A stretch of DNA of 64,000 nucleotides from Salinimicrobium catena (GTDB lineage: Bacteria; Bacteroidota; Bacteroidia; Flavobacteriales; Flavobacteriaceae): the NCBI RefSeq assembly GCF_900102915.1, contig NZ_FNGG01000001.1, positions 124,001-188,000 on the forward strand, in the 5' to 3' direction. The notes under the pieces were generated by a model. That model saw nothing but the letters and a program-made list of their open reading frames with translations. It was not told where the DNA came from and did no database searches. Of the stretch, positions 8,170 to 17,106 are shown piece by piece. Position 1 is the first letter of the stretch. The number at the start of each line of letters is the position of its first letter. The position numbers and the translations under genes were made by a program.

Positions 8170-8982
8170 ATGATGAATATCTTATTGCCCACCGATTTTT
8201 CAGCAAATGCAAGGAATGCAGCAGCATATGCCTTGCAGTTCTTGAAGGATACTGCCTGTAATTTTTACCTGTTACACGTAGTGCCTTTTCCTGCGGAAAA
8301 ATTGGGAGCGCACGCAATGAGCATGTCACCCGAGATCAGAGGGAAGTTCGACGAACTCCTCTCCTGGCTCGAAAGCATTAAGACAAATCCGGAACATCAT
8401 TTTCACGTTTGCTTTAAGGCCGATTACCTCATAGAAGCCGTCAGAGAGAAATGCAGTGAAAAAAAGATCGATCTCATCCTGATGGGCACCAAAGGCGCTA
8501 CCAATAACCAGGGCGCCGTTATCGGCAACCACACTTCAGATGTGATGCGAAAAGTAAAGTGTCCCGTTTTGGCCATTTCAGAAAATGCCACTTTCAAAGA
8601 GCATAAAGAGATCTTGTTTCCTACAGACTACAAGATCCACTATGGCAGCAGGATGTTGCGCACCTTGCTCAACCTGGCTTCTTTGTCTAATGCCAACGTA
8701 AAGATCCTGGAGATCTTCAATTCTGAAAAAGAACCCTCTCCAGAACAGATAGAGAACAGAGATTTCCTGCAGGATTCATTTTCTCCAAAAGTACCTGTTC
8801 TGCAAACCTATTACTCATCTAAAGAACATAATCCCAAAAAGGTTTTCGTATCCAACAGAAATGTAGATATGATAGTTCTGGCAGCCAAAAACCTCAACCT
8901 GTGCCAGAAATTTTTGCAGAATGACCAGGATGACCATATACCTTTCATTAACCAATTACCACTCCTGGTCCTGCACGGTTAA
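8170..8982 (+). CDS. universal stress protein, divergent tandem Usp
   Basis: This 270-residue protein opens with the Usp signature MNILLPTDFSANARNAA. It has a first Usp domain (about 1-138) and a degenerate second one (about 145-270). The nucleotide loop of domain one is altered (GTKGATNNQGAVIGNHT), and domain two lacks the G-x2-G-x9-G motif. Two ATGs stand in tandem (8170 and 8173), and either could be used. The gene has its own Crp/Fnr-type promoter, linking it to the low-oxygen/NO regulon. A terminator follows at 9029-9057. Confidence 0.88.
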   Translation: MMNILLPTDFSANARNAAAYALQFLKDTACNFYLLHVVPFPAEKLGAHAMSMSPEIRGKFDELLSWLESIKTNPEHHFHVCFKADYLIEAVREKCSEKKIDLILMGTKGATNNQGAVIGNHTSDVMRKVKCPVLAISENATFKEHKEILFPTDYKIHYGSRMLRTLLNLASLSNANVKILEIFNSEKEPSPEQIENRDFLQDSFSPKVPVLQTYYSSKEHNPKKVFVSNRNVDMIVLAAKNLNLCQKFLQNDQDDHIPFINQLPLLVLHG

Positions 8983-9028
8983 TTAGTGTTATTCCAATAG
9001 TTATTATTACTTTTTTTAATCTGCAATG

Positions 9029-9057
9029 CAGCACCTCCAAAGAGGTGCTGTTTTTTT
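9029..9057 (+). terminator. rho-independent terminator after usp
   Basis: CAGCACCTC and GAGGTGCTG (9029-9037, 9042-9050) form a 9-bp stem with a 4-nt loop, followed by seven T. Confidence 0.9.
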
Positions 9058-9086
9058 ATAAATAATTAGGACAAATTCCTCCTTTA

Positions 9087-9129
9087 TGACCTGCCTCATA
9101 ATGCAGGGGCCTATTATTAATGACTTTTG
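9087..9129 (+). promoter_or_regulatory. Crp/Fnr-type operator plus -7 box for ric (and probably norB)
   Basis: Palindrome ATGA-CCTGCC-TCATA (9087-9098) and -7 box GACTTTTG at 9122-9129, with the same 29.5-nt spacing as the other members. The transcript start is predicted near 9134, leaving a leader of about 34 nt before the ATG at 9168. Confidence 0.75.
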
Positions 9130-9167
9130 TTCCAAACATTTAAATCACCTAAATAAAAAATAGAGTC

Positions 9168-9893
9168 ATGAAAGAATTAGCATCAAAAACAGTCGCAGAC
9201 CTGGTAACCGAAAATATCAAGACTGCTCATATTTTTAAAAAGTACGGAATAGATTTTTGCTGCGGAGGCGGGATCAGTATCGAAAAGGCCTGTGCAAAAT
9301 ATAATGTTGATTATGACCTGCTGGTAACCGATCTTGAGAACGTTGACAAGGATAATTCCAAGGCAACAAATTACAACAGCTGGGAACTTGATTTCCTTAC
9401 AGACCACATCATCAACGTGCACCACACTTATGTGGAAGAGAACATTCCATTACTACTTCAGTATGCTGAAAGAGTAGCACAGGTACACGGGCATCATTAT
9501 ACTGAGCTGTTAGAAATAAAGGAACTGGTGAAAGAAGTAGCCGGCGAACTTAGCGCCCACATGAAAAAAGAAGAACTCATTCTCTTCCCGTTCATCAAAA
9601 AAATGGTACAGGCCAAGAAAGAAGGTTCGGCATTACCCGAAGCCCATTTTGGAACAGTAGACAATCCCATTAAAATGATGGAAACGGAGCACGAAGACGC
9701 CGGGGAAGTTCTCCGCAAGATCGCCTCTTTAAGCAGCAACTATACTCCGCCGCAGGGCGCCTGTAACACCTATCGGGCCTTTTACGCGAAGCTCGACGAA
9801 TTTGAGCAGGACCTGCATCAACATGTGCATTTGGAGAACAACATCCTGTTCCCAAAATCGCTTCAGCTGGAAAAAGAACTTAGAAATCAATAA
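9168..9893 (+). CDS. ric: di-iron iron-sulfur cluster repair protein (Ric/ScdA/YtfE)
   Basis: Ric proteins restore Fe-S clusters damaged by nitric oxide or oxidants by means of a hemerythrin-like di-iron centre. The 241-residue protein has the short N-terminal ScdA domain (about 1-58) with the vicinal cysteine motif FCCGGG (C31, C32). A four-helix hemerythrin domain follows, with ligand candidates in DHIINVHHTY, LSAHMKKEE, ETEHEDAG and HQHVHLENN. Its length is normal for the family. It is followed 98 nt later by the NO reductase gene and has a regulon-type promoter, which fits NO defence. Confidence 0.95.
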   Translation: MKELASKTVADLVTENIKTAHIFKKYGIDFCCGGGISIEKACAKYNVDYDLLVTDLENVDKDNSKATNYNSWELDFLTDHIINVHHTYVEENIPLLLQYAERVAQVHGHHYTELLEIKELVKEVAGELSAHMKKEELILFPFIKKMVQAKKEGSALPEAHFGTVDNPIKMMETEHEDAGEVLRKIASLSSNYTPPQGACNTYRAFYAKLDEFEQDLHQHVHLENNILFPKSLQLEKELRNQ

Positions 9894-9912
9894 CATACAA
9901 TTACTAACTAGC

Positions 9913-9975
9913 GAAGGTTGTTCTTCATAGCACACATTTTGCCGACCTTACGACGACAAAGAATGAGCAACCTTC
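9913..9975 (+). repeat. inverted repeat in the norB leader
   Basis: GAAGGTTG (9913-9920) and CAACCTTC (9968-9975) are inverted copies, and the match extends imperfectly inward. The arms enclose 47 nt between ric and norB. There is no T-run, so it could be an mRNA structure or a regulator site. Confidence 0.35.
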
Positions 9976-9991
9976 CTTTTTACATCTACTT

Positions 9992-12277
9992 ATGAGTAAA
10001 GAAAGAAAGTTGTGGCTGGCCTTTTTAGCGGTTACCACTATCTCGTTTGCCATCCTGGGCTATTATGGATTTGAGATCTATCAGAAAGCCCCACCTCAAC
10101 CAAAAAAGATCGTAACCACAGAAGGAGAGGTCCTGTTCGAGGGACAGGACATACTTGACGGCCAAAACGTCTGGCAAAGTATGGGAGGCCAGGAAGTGGG
10201 CTCTGTTTGGGGCCATGGAGCATATCAAGCACCCGACTGGACTGCCGACTGGCTGCACAGGGAATCTCTGTACATTCTTAACAAATGGTCTCAGGAAGAA
10301 CATGGACAGTCTTATGAAAGTCTTGCGAGCGAAAAGCAGGCCGCCCTGGAGCGCCGGCTAAGAGAAGAACTTCGGAAGAATACGTATGACGAGGCCACCG
10401 GTATTATCACCGTTTCTCCTCTAAGAGCTGAAGCCGCCGAAAACCTCCACGGGTACTATAAAGGCCTGTTCATGGAGAATCCGGAACTGGACGAGTTACG
10501 TAACTACTATGCTATTCCAAAGAATGCGATCAAAGATGAAGGGCGAATGAGACAAATGAGCGCCTTCTTCTTCTGGGCCACCTGGGCCACCGTTACCGAA
10601 AGACCCGGCAGCGATGTTACCTATACCCATAACTGGCCACCTGAAGAACTGGTTGGCAATAAACCCACCGGAGACCTGTTGATCTGGACCGGTTTTAGTA
10701 TCATTCTTCTTCTCTTCGGAATTGGGGTAATGGTTTTTTATCATGCCAAAATGAAAGCTGAACATTCCCCTGAAATGCCCGTGGAAGATCCTTTGATGAG
10801 ACAAACCATCACGCCTTCTATGCAGGCGGTGAAGAAGTACCTGTGGGTAGTGAGTCTTCTCATCCTGGTACAGGTCACATTTGGGGTGGTAACCGCCCAT
10901 TATGGGGTGGAAGGTGATGGGTTCTATGGACTTGACCTGGCAAAGATCCTTCCCTACTCGATCTCCAGGACCTGGCACGTACAGCTGGGAATTCTCTGGA
11001 TCGCCACCGCCTGGCTGGCCACCGGACTCTATATCGCTCCGGCTGTGTCGGGGAAAGATCCGAAGTTCCAGAAATTGGGAGTCAACTTCCTCTTTATCTG
11101 TCTGCTTATCATTGTTGCCGGTTCTATGGCCGGACAATGGATGGGTGTGATGCAAAAATTAGGTCTGGCCGAAAACTTCTGGTTCGGGCACCAGGGTTAT
11201 GAATATGTCGACCTGGGCCGCTTCTGGCAGATCTTCCTTCTCGTAGGACTCTTCCTGTGGCTGGCTTTGATGACAAGACCGTTATTACCGGTGCTACGCA
11301 AAAAGACTTCAGAAAGAAACCTATTGCTTATGTTCCTGGTTTCTTCCGCAGCCATTGCCTTGTTCTACGCCGCCGGACTTATGTGGGGAAGACAGACCAA
11401 TCTGGCCATTGCAGAATACTGGCGCTGGTGGGTAGTTCACCTTTGGGTAGAAGGATTTTTCGAGGTCTTTGCCACAGTAGTTGGCGCCTTCCTCTTTGTG
11501 AGGCTGGGACTGCTTCGAACCAAGACAGCGACCCTAAGCGTGCTCTTGGCTACCGTGATCTTCCTTTCGGGAGGTATTTTAGGAACTTTCCACCACCTGT
11601 ATTTTTCGGGAACTCCAACCGCAGTGATGGCCCTGGGAGCCACGTTCAGTGCGCTTGAAGTAGTGCCTCTTGTACTGATAGGTTTTGAGGCCTATGAAAA
11701 CTATAAAATGAGTAAGGCCACCAAATGGATCAGCGATTATAAATGGCCAATCTACTGCCTTGTAGCTGTTGCCTTCTGGAATTTCCTTGGTGCTGGTATC
11801 TTTGGGTTCATCATCAATCCGCCAATCGCGTTGTATTACATGCAAGGCTTGAACACCACTGCCGTCCATGCCCACACCGCACTTTTCGGAGTCTACGGAA
11901 TGCTTGGAATTGGCCTGATGATGTTCGTTCTAAGAAGTATGTATCGCCAACAGGTATGGAGCGAAAAACTGCTGAAGTTTTCTTTCTGGTCCATCAACAT
12001 AGGACTTATCCTGATGGTCGTTCTTAGCGTGCTGCCTATTGGGCTGCTCCAAACCATCGCGAGCGTGAACGAAGGAATGTGGTATGCACGTTCTGCCGAG
12101 TTCATGCAGCAACCGGGAATGGATACCCTGCGCTGGATGCGTGCCATTGGGGATACCATTTTTGCCATAGGCCTGGTATCTTTCGTGTGGTTCGTATTTT
12201 CACTTAACAGCAAAAAGAAAAAGACTCAGGAAATAAGAGTTGAAAAAGAGGAGCCTGTTCTTGAGGAAGTGGAATAA
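9992..12277 (+). CDS. norB: quinol-dependent nitric oxide reductase (qNOR)
   Basis: qNOR reduces two NO to N2O with electrons from quinol at the cytoplasmic membrane. The 761-residue single chain has the NorC-like N-terminal extension of the quinol type: one membrane helix at about 8-28, then a periplasmic segment with GQDVWQ-like and GSVWGHGAYQAPDW motifs. A heme-copper-oxidase-like core of 12 or more helices follows. Heme/FeB histidines are visible in SRTWHVQLGI, GTFHHLYFSG and VHAHTALFGVYG. There is no CxxCH, as expected for qNOR. It lies behind ric and ends in a strong terminator. With nirK in the same window it gives nitrite to NO to N2O. Confidence 0.96.
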   Translation: MSKERKLWLAFLAVTTISFAILGYYGFEIYQKAPPQPKKIVTTEGEVLFEGQDILDGQNVWQSMGGQEVGSVWGHGAYQAPDWTADWLHRESLYILNKWSQEEHGQSYESLASEKQAALERRLREELRKNTYDEATGIITVSPLRAEAAENLHGYYKGLFMENPELDELRNYYAIPKNAIKDEGRMRQMSAFFFWATWATVTERPGSDVTYTHNWPPEELVGNKPTGDLLIWTGFSIILLLFGIGVMVFYHAKMKAEHSPEMPVEDPLMRQTITPSMQAVKKYLWVVSLLILVQVTFGVVTAHYGVEGDGFYGLDLAKILPYSISRTWHVQLGILWIATAWLATGLYIAPAVSGKDPKFQKLGVNFLFICLLIIVAGSMAGQWMGVMQKLGLAENFWFGHQGYEYVDLGRFWQIFLLVGLFLWLALMTRPLLPVLRKKTSERNLLLMFLVSSAAIALFYAAGLMWGRQTNLAIAEYWRWWVVHLWVEGFFEVFATVVGAFLFVRLGLLRTKTATLSVLLATVIFLSGGILGTFHHLYFSGTPTAVMALGATFSALEVVPLVLIGFEAYENYKMSKATKWISDYKWPIYCLVAVAFWNFLGAGIFGFIINPPIALYYMQGLNTTAVHAHTALFGVYGMLGIGLMMFVLRSMYRQQVWSEKLLKFSFWSINIGLILMVVLSVLPIGLLQTIASVNEGMWYARSAEFMQQPGMDTLRWMRAIGDTIFAIGLVSFVWFVFSLNSKKKKTQEIRVEKEEPVLEEVE

Positions 12278-12299
12278 ATAAAATTTCTTAATAGCATTT

Positions 12300-12352
12300 T
12301 AAAAGGGGTGTGAGCATTTTGTAACCTTCAAAACATCACACCCCTTTTATTT
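12300..12352 (+). terminator. rho-independent terminator after norB
   Basis: AAAAGGGGTGTGA and its exact complement TCACACCCCTTTT form a 13-bp stem around a 22-nt loop, followed by an A/T tract rich in T. The next gene starts only about 18 nt later in the same direction, so it needs readthrough or a promoter within or near the stem. Confidence 0.75.
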
Positions 12353-12367
12353 TTTTAATTTTAAGCC

Positions 12368-13561
12368 ATGATCAATCTGAAAAAACACGCCCAAATCTCA
12401 TTGGGCTACTTTTTGCTCGCCGCCCTGCTGGGAGTATTCTTAAGATTTTTCTTTGTTACCTCGATTCCAGCGAACTTTAGATATGTGGTGCACGCACACT
12501 CGCACATCGCCTTGCTGGGCTGGGTCTATCTGGGGCTGAGTACCCTGATCTACAAAATGTATTTTCAGAAGGCAGGTACAGCAAAGACCTACAGGCGTAT
12601 ATTCTGGTTCACCCAGGTGACATTGCTGGGCATGCTGTTCACCTTTCCTTTCACCGGTTATGCCGCCCTTTCCATCACCTTTTCCACTCTTTTTCTGTTC
12701 GCTTCTTACCTGTTCACCTGGTTCGTACTCAAAAAGGTACCTGAAAAATATAAAAGAACCGCCTCTTTCAGGTCTATAAAAGGGGCTTTGTGGTACCTGG
12801 TCTTTTCCAGCATTGGCCCCTGGGCGCTCGGGGGAATAATGGCCACCCTTGGCAAGACCTCCATCTGGTATAAAATGGCGATATATTTTTACCTGCACTT
12901 TCAGTACAACGGCTGGTTCATCCTTGCCCTCTGCGGCGTCCTGTTCTACTTCCTGGAGAAACTGGGACTGGCTCCCAGAAAAAAGGATTTTTCACGCTTC
13001 TTTTACCTCCTCAATGCCGGGGTGATCCTCAGCTTCTTTCTGTCTGTGCTATGGATAGAACCTCACTGGATCTTTTACGCACTTGGTGCCCTGGGCGCGA
13101 TCTTGCAGCTCATGGCATTTTTCGAATTCTTCGGAATTTTACGGAATAAAGACCTGCAATTTTCACCCTTTGTAAAATCACTGCTGAAGATAGCCGCCCT
13201 TCTGCTGGCGGTAAAGATCATCCTGCAGCTGTTCTCTGCCCATCCCTTTTTCGCGGAGCTGGCTTTCACCTATACCGATTTTGTCATTGGGTACCTGCAC
13301 TGGACCTTCCTTGGCCTCGTAAGCATCACTCTTTTTGCCTTTTTTGAGATCACTGGCCTGCTGAAGGTTTCAAAAATGGTTTTCTGGATCTATTTTGTTG
13401 GATTCGCACTTACTGAAGCATTGATCTTCTACAAAGGCACCTCCATATGGCTGGGTTGGCCTTTCGTTGAAAATTATTTTACCATACTTGCAATAGTTAG
13501 CGGTCTGCTCCCGCTTTCCCTGGCAATCATGCTGACCAAAAACCTGTTAACAAAAGAGTAA
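12368..13561 (+). CDS. 12-helix heme-copper-oxidase-like membrane protein, function unknown
   Basis: This 397-residue protein is almost entirely hydrophobic, with about 12 predicted helices, the number in a minimal heme-copper oxidase subunit I. Helix 2 contains a histidine cluster VHAHSHIALLGW, close in style to the heme-ligand helix of the neighbouring NorB (VHAHTALFGVYG) and of CcoN (AHVHVGALAW). Further histidines lie in helix 6 (YLHFQYNGW), just after helix 9 (SAHPFF) and in helix 10 (YLHWTFLG). No paired HH motif for a copper or FeB site and no CxxCH is present. It follows norB directly, so a role in NO or heme handling is likely. I cannot assign an activity; it is distinct from NnrS as far as I can judge. 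Confidence 0.75.
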   Translation: MINLKKHAQISLGYFLLAALLGVFLRFFFVTSIPANFRYVVHAHSHIALLGWVYLGLSTLIYKMYFQKAGTAKTYRRIFWFTQVTLLGMLFTFPFTGYAALSITFSTLFLFASYLFTWFVLKKVPEKYKRTASFRSIKGALWYLVFSSIGPWALGGIMATLGKTSIWYKMAIYFYLHFQYNGWFILALCGVLFYFLEKLGLAPRKKDFSRFFYLLNAGVILSFFLSVLWIEPHWIFYALGALGAILQLMAFFEFFGILRNKDLQFSPFVKSLLKIAALLLAVKIILQLFSAHPFFAELAFTYTDFVIGYLHWTFLGLVSITLFAFFEITGLLKVSKMVFWIYFVGFALTEALIFYKGTSIWLGWPFVENYFTILAIVSGLLPLSLAIMLTKNLLTKE

Positions 13562-13633
13562 ACCTTTCCTAAAACTCAGGGATTTACCAAAGCCTTAACG
13601 CACTATGGCCCTGTGGTTTATTATCTTTTGAAC

Positions 13634-13855
13634 ATGAGACAGTCAGCGATATTTCATGTAGTTATAACCACGATCCTTCTGGTGGCAGTTGCCGTTATGG
13701 TTTTCTACAACCTGTCTTATGACCTTATCTTCTATACAGTGCTTGCGGGACAGGCCTGGTGGCTTCTTACTGTCTACAAAGTGCTCACAGACGACTATTC
13801 CACAGATAAGACTTTTGATGACTGGTATGAAGACCATCCTGTAGGGAGAGACTAA
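13634..13855 (+). CDS. small two-helix membrane protein, function unknown
   Basis: The protein has 73 residues from the ATG at 13634; a GTG at 13613 would add seven residues but is less likely. Two hydrophobic helices (about 5-25 and 28-46) are followed by an acidic, aromatic tail (DDYSTDKTFDDWYEDHP). I do not recognise the family. It lies between the NorB-linked membrane protein and ccoI, in the same direction. Confidence 0.55.
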   Translation: MRQSAIFHVVITTILLVAVAVMVFYNLSYDLIFYTVLAGQAWWLLTVYKVLTDDYSTDKTFDDWYEDHPVGRD

Positions 13856-13910
13856 CCCAATGCTCTTCTAATGAGTGATATCCACGCCTGAACATTTACT
13901 TCCCTTTTCC

Positions 13911-13953
13911 TGATCCAGGTCATATTTTATAATCCCCTCATTTTCAAACTTTG
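13911..13953 (+). promoter_or_regulatory. Crp/Fnr-type operator plus -7 box for ccoI
   Basis: Palindrome CTGA-TCCAGG-TCATAT (13911-13922) and -7 box AAACTTTG at 13946-13953, spacing 29.5 nt. The transcript start near 13958 lies downstream of the first in-frame start (13951), which supports the ATG at 13984 as the real start of ccoI. Confidence 0.8.
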
Positions 13954-13983
13954 CACCCGGTACGAAACGAGCAATTTATTTTT

Positions 13984-16353
13984 ATGGAGGATCTTTCCTG
14001 TTATCACTGCGGTGATACGATAAAGACATGCATCACTTTTGATGAGAAATCTTTTTGTTGCAATGGCTGCAAAACCGTCTATGAAATTTTTTCAGAGAAC
14101 GGACTTGCTTCCTATTACGACCTTGACGCCGCTCCCGGAGCTGCCCCCGGAAAATTTGAAGGAAAATTCGATTTTTTGGGCAACGAGCAGATCGTGGAAA
14201 AATTACTGGAATTCGATGACGGCAATACCCAGATCATTTCCCTATACATTCCGCACATTCACTGCAGTTCCTGTATCTGGATCCTGGAAAACCTCAACAA
14301 ACTAAAGCCCGAGATAAGTTCTTCACAGGTAGATTTTCCGAAGAAGAGCATCCGGGTCACCTGGAATTCAAAAAAATTAAGTCTAAAGGAGCTGGTGCTT
14401 TTTCTAAGTAGTATCGGGTATGCGCCATACATCAGCCTGGATGATACCGAAACGGCCAAAAAGAAGATAGACCGCAGCATTATTTATAAACTCGGAGTTT
14501 CCGGATTCGCCTTCGGAAATGTGATGTTCCTCTCCTTTCCCGAATATTTCGAGGTCAACGAGTTCTGGCTTGACCAGTATAAAGGGCTTTTCAGATGGCT
14601 CATGTTCGTGTTCTCGTTGCCGGTGGTTTTCTATGTCGCGCAGGATTATTTCATTTCAGCCTTTAAAGGCCTTCGGGCGAAGATCCTGAACATTGACGTA
14701 CCGCTGGCCCTGGGAATCGTGGTGCTGTTCGTAAGAAGTACCCTGGAGATCATTTTTGACTGGGGCACGGGCTTCTTTGACAGCCTCACCGGACTCGTCT
14801 TTTTCCTTACCCTCGGAAAGTTCTTTCAGCAAAAGACCTATAATTTCCTCTCTTTTGAGCGGGATTACAAGTCATATTTCCCCATTGGTATCACCCGTAT
14901 CACTTCCGAAGGGAAAGAGGAAAGCGTACACGTGAATGAAATTGAAAAAGGCGACAGGATTCTTATCCGCAACGAGGAGCTTATCCCCGTTGACGGTATT
15001 CTTATCAACGGAAGCGCCCGCATTGACTACAGCTTTGTAACGGGAGAATCTGAAGCTGTCAAAAAAAAGTCCGGCGACAAACTTTTTGCCGGCGGTCGGC
15101 AGCTATCTGGTATTATTGAGATGGAAGCTTTAAAATCGGTTTCTCAAAGCTATCTTACCAAGCTGTGGAGCAACGATGTCTTCCAGGCAAAAAAAGAAGA
15201 TTCTTTCACTTCTTTGATCAACACTATCAGCCAGTATTTCACTGTTGTGCTGCTGATCATCGCCTTTACAGCCACCGCTTTTTGGGCATTTACAGACGTC
15301 AAGGTGGCCATCAATGTTTTTACGGCCGTGCTTATCATTGCCTGCCCCTGTGCCCTTGCCATGTCCACGCCTTTTACGCTGGGGAATTTGCTGCGCATCT
15401 TCGGAAATAAGAAGTTTTACCTGAAGAATGCCGGGGTCATCGAGCAGCTGGCAAAAGCCGATACGCTCATTTTTGACAAGACCGGAACGATCACTTCCAA
15501 TAAAAAAAGCAGCATTACCTATGAAGGTGTTGAGCTTTCTGCCGAAGAAGAATCGCTGCTAAAGAACACCTTAAGGGCGTCCAACCACCCGCTTAGCCGA
15601 ACGCTTTACGATATGCTGGCTGAGTATGAGATCTCGCCTCCAAAGGAATTCCGCGAATTCACCGGAAAAGGGATCGAGGCTGTTTATGACACAAGTGCCA
15701 TGAAAGTAGGCTCAGCTGAATTTGTTGGGCATACCGCTTCGACAACAACCCTCAATACTTCGGTGCATGTTAGCGCCAACAACGAATACAAAGGCCGTTA
15801 CGTGTTCTATAATGAATACAGGGAGGGCGCAAAAGAACTTTTTGAAGAACTGGCCCCGGAGTATCACCTGTCGATACTTTCGGGCGATAACGAAGGGGAA
15901 AGATCACGGCTGCAGAAACTGCTTCCGCAGCAAACAGAAATGCACTTCAACCAGAAGCCCGAAAATAAACTGGAATTCATCAAGTCCCTGCAACAAAAGG
16001 GTCAAAAGACAATCATGGTGGGCGATGGCCTGAATGATGCCGGAGCACTTGCACAAAGCGAGGTGGGAATTGCCATTTCTGAGAATGTCAATGTCTTTTC
16101 CCCGGCTTGCGATGCCATTCTGGATGCCTCGGCTTTTGGAAAATTGTTCGGCTTTATTAAAGCTTCTAAAGCCGCGATCAAGATTATCAAGATAAGTATG
16201 GTCCTGTCCTTTCTTTACAACATTGTGGGGCTTTACTTCGCAGTTACCGGGCAGCTGTCTCCGATCATTGCAGCCATTTTGATGCCATTGAGCTCAATTA
16301 GCATCATTGTTTTCACCACGGTCTGCACTAATTTGACAGGAAGAAAGATTTAA
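13984..16353 (+). CDS. ccoI: P-type copper ATPase for cbb3 oxidase assembly (CcoI/FixI)
   Basis: CcoI is a P1B-type ATPase that exports copper to the site where it enters the cbb3 oxidase binuclear centre. The 789-residue protein has an N-terminal cysteine-rich zinc-binding segment (CYHCG, FCCNGCKTVY), a heavy-metal-associated domain with HCSSC, and eight membrane helices. The metal-binding CPC is at 454-456 (ACPCALAMSTP), the phosphorylation site DKTGT begins at D498, and the nucleotide hinge contains GDGLND. The N-terminal Cys motif and the HCSSC variant are typical of CcoI rather than CopA. It stands apart from the cco operon (20706 on) but shares its promoter type. Confidence 0.94.
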   Translation: MEDLSCYHCGDTIKTCITFDEKSFCCNGCKTVYEIFSENGLASYYDLDAAPGAAPGKFEGKFDFLGNEQIVEKLLEFDDGNTQIISLYIPHIHCSSCIWILENLNKLKPEISSSQVDFPKKSIRVTWNSKKLSLKELVLFLSSIGYAPYISLDDTETAKKKIDRSIIYKLGVSGFAFGNVMFLSFPEYFEVNEFWLDQYKGLFRWLMFVFSLPVVFYVAQDYFISAFKGLRAKILNIDVPLALGIVVLFVRSTLEIIFDWGTGFFDSLTGLVFFLTLGKFFQQKTYNFLSFERDYKSYFPIGITRITSEGKEESVHVNEIEKGDRILIRNEELIPVDGILINGSARIDYSFVTGESEAVKKKSGDKLFAGGRQLSGIIEMEALKSVSQSYLTKLWSNDVFQAKKEDSFTSLINTISQYFTVVLLIIAFTATAFWAFTDVKVAINVFTAVLIIACPCALAMSTPFTLGNLLRIFGNKKFYLKNAGVIEQLAKADTLIFDKTGTITSNKKSSITYEGVELSAEEESLLKNTLRASNHPLSRTLYDMLAEYEISPPKEFREFTGKGIEAVYDTSAMKVGSAEFVGHTASTTTLNTSVHVSANNEYKGRYVFYNEYREGAKELFEELAPEYHLSILSGDNEGERSRLQKLLPQQTEMHFNQKPENKLEFIKSLQQKGQKTIMVGDGLNDAGALAQSEVGIAISENVNVFSPACDAILDASAFGKLFGFIKASKAAIKIIKISMVLSFLYNIVGLYFAVTGQLSPIIAAILMPLSSISIIVFTTVCTNLTGRKI

Positions 16354-16441
16354 GCCAGGTCATGGATTTTTCGCAGGTTTGGACAAAATTAATCCGGTCT
16401 AAAATGCTAAATTAGGATCAGCTTAATAAAAGAAGTTGTCT

Positions 16442-16933
16442 ATGGAAAAGGTAGATTGGAGCAGGTTTGTGGTAAGAACCGCCCTCAAGGTCAGCAATGA
16501 GGAGATCAAAACCGCCTGGACCACCCCGGCCGGATTGGAAAAGTGGTTTTTGAGAATGGCAGAATTCACCACTCCCAAAGGAGAACACCGCGACAGCAAC
16601 GAAAATGTGCAGGTCCATGACACCTACAGGTGGCGCTGGCACGGATATCCTGACAGCGTCGAGGAGCAGGGAGAGGTTCTGGAACCTCAAAATGACGAGA
16701 TTATTCGCTTTAGGTTTGGAAAAGCGGGAATTGTAAGCGTAAAGATCAAGGAGATCGACAGAGAAAAGGTAATCGAGTTGTTGCAGGAAGATATTCCGCA
16801 GGACGAGGAATCAAAGATGAACTTTCACGCGGGCTGCAAAACCGGTTGGACCTTCTATCCGGCCAATCTAAAGTCGGTACTGGAAGGCGGCCATGACCTG
16901 CGGAACAAGAATGTGAACCTGAAACTGGAGTAA
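16442..16933 (+). CDS. SRPBCC/AHSA1-like domain protein
   Basis: The 163-residue protein starts at the ATG at 16442. It resembles the START-like AHSA1 fold of activator-of-Hsp90-ATPase homologues: an early TTPAGLEKWFLRMAEF segment, a central W-rich strand (YRWRWHGYPDSVEEQGEVLE) and a C-terminal helix with GWTFYPANLKSVLEGG. Such proteins usually bind small hydrophobic ligands; the substrate is unknown. No regulon-type promoter is seen. Confidence 0.75.
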   Translation: MEKVDWSRFVVRTALKVSNEEIKTAWTTPAGLEKWFLRMAEFTTPKGEHRDSNENVQVHDTYRWRWHGYPDSVEEQGEVLEPQNDEIIRFRFGKAGIVSVKIKEIDREKVIELLQEDIPQDEESKMNFHAGCKTGWTFYPANLKSVLEGGHDLRNKNVNLKLE

Positions 16934-17106
16934 AAACCCACAATCCTTTCCATCAAATATCTGCGGAATAAAACTTCATTTTCTGAAAAAATATTCCCGA
17001 AAAGCCCTAATTTTAAGAAGGTGATCTTATTTTCATGGAAACACCTGTACCCCCGCTTTTATTCCCCCGCCAAACTTGAAATTATCAACCATTTAAATCC
17101 TTGATT

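Noticed and set aside
12312-12336. TGTGA and TCACA arms after norB as a Crp operator.
   Set aside because: The arms are part of the terminator stem and the spacing is 22 nt, not 6.
12368-13561. Assignment of the 12-helix protein as NnrS.
   Set aside because: The His pattern and helix layout resemble heme-copper oxidases more than NnrS, and I cannot run a profile search, so no name is given.
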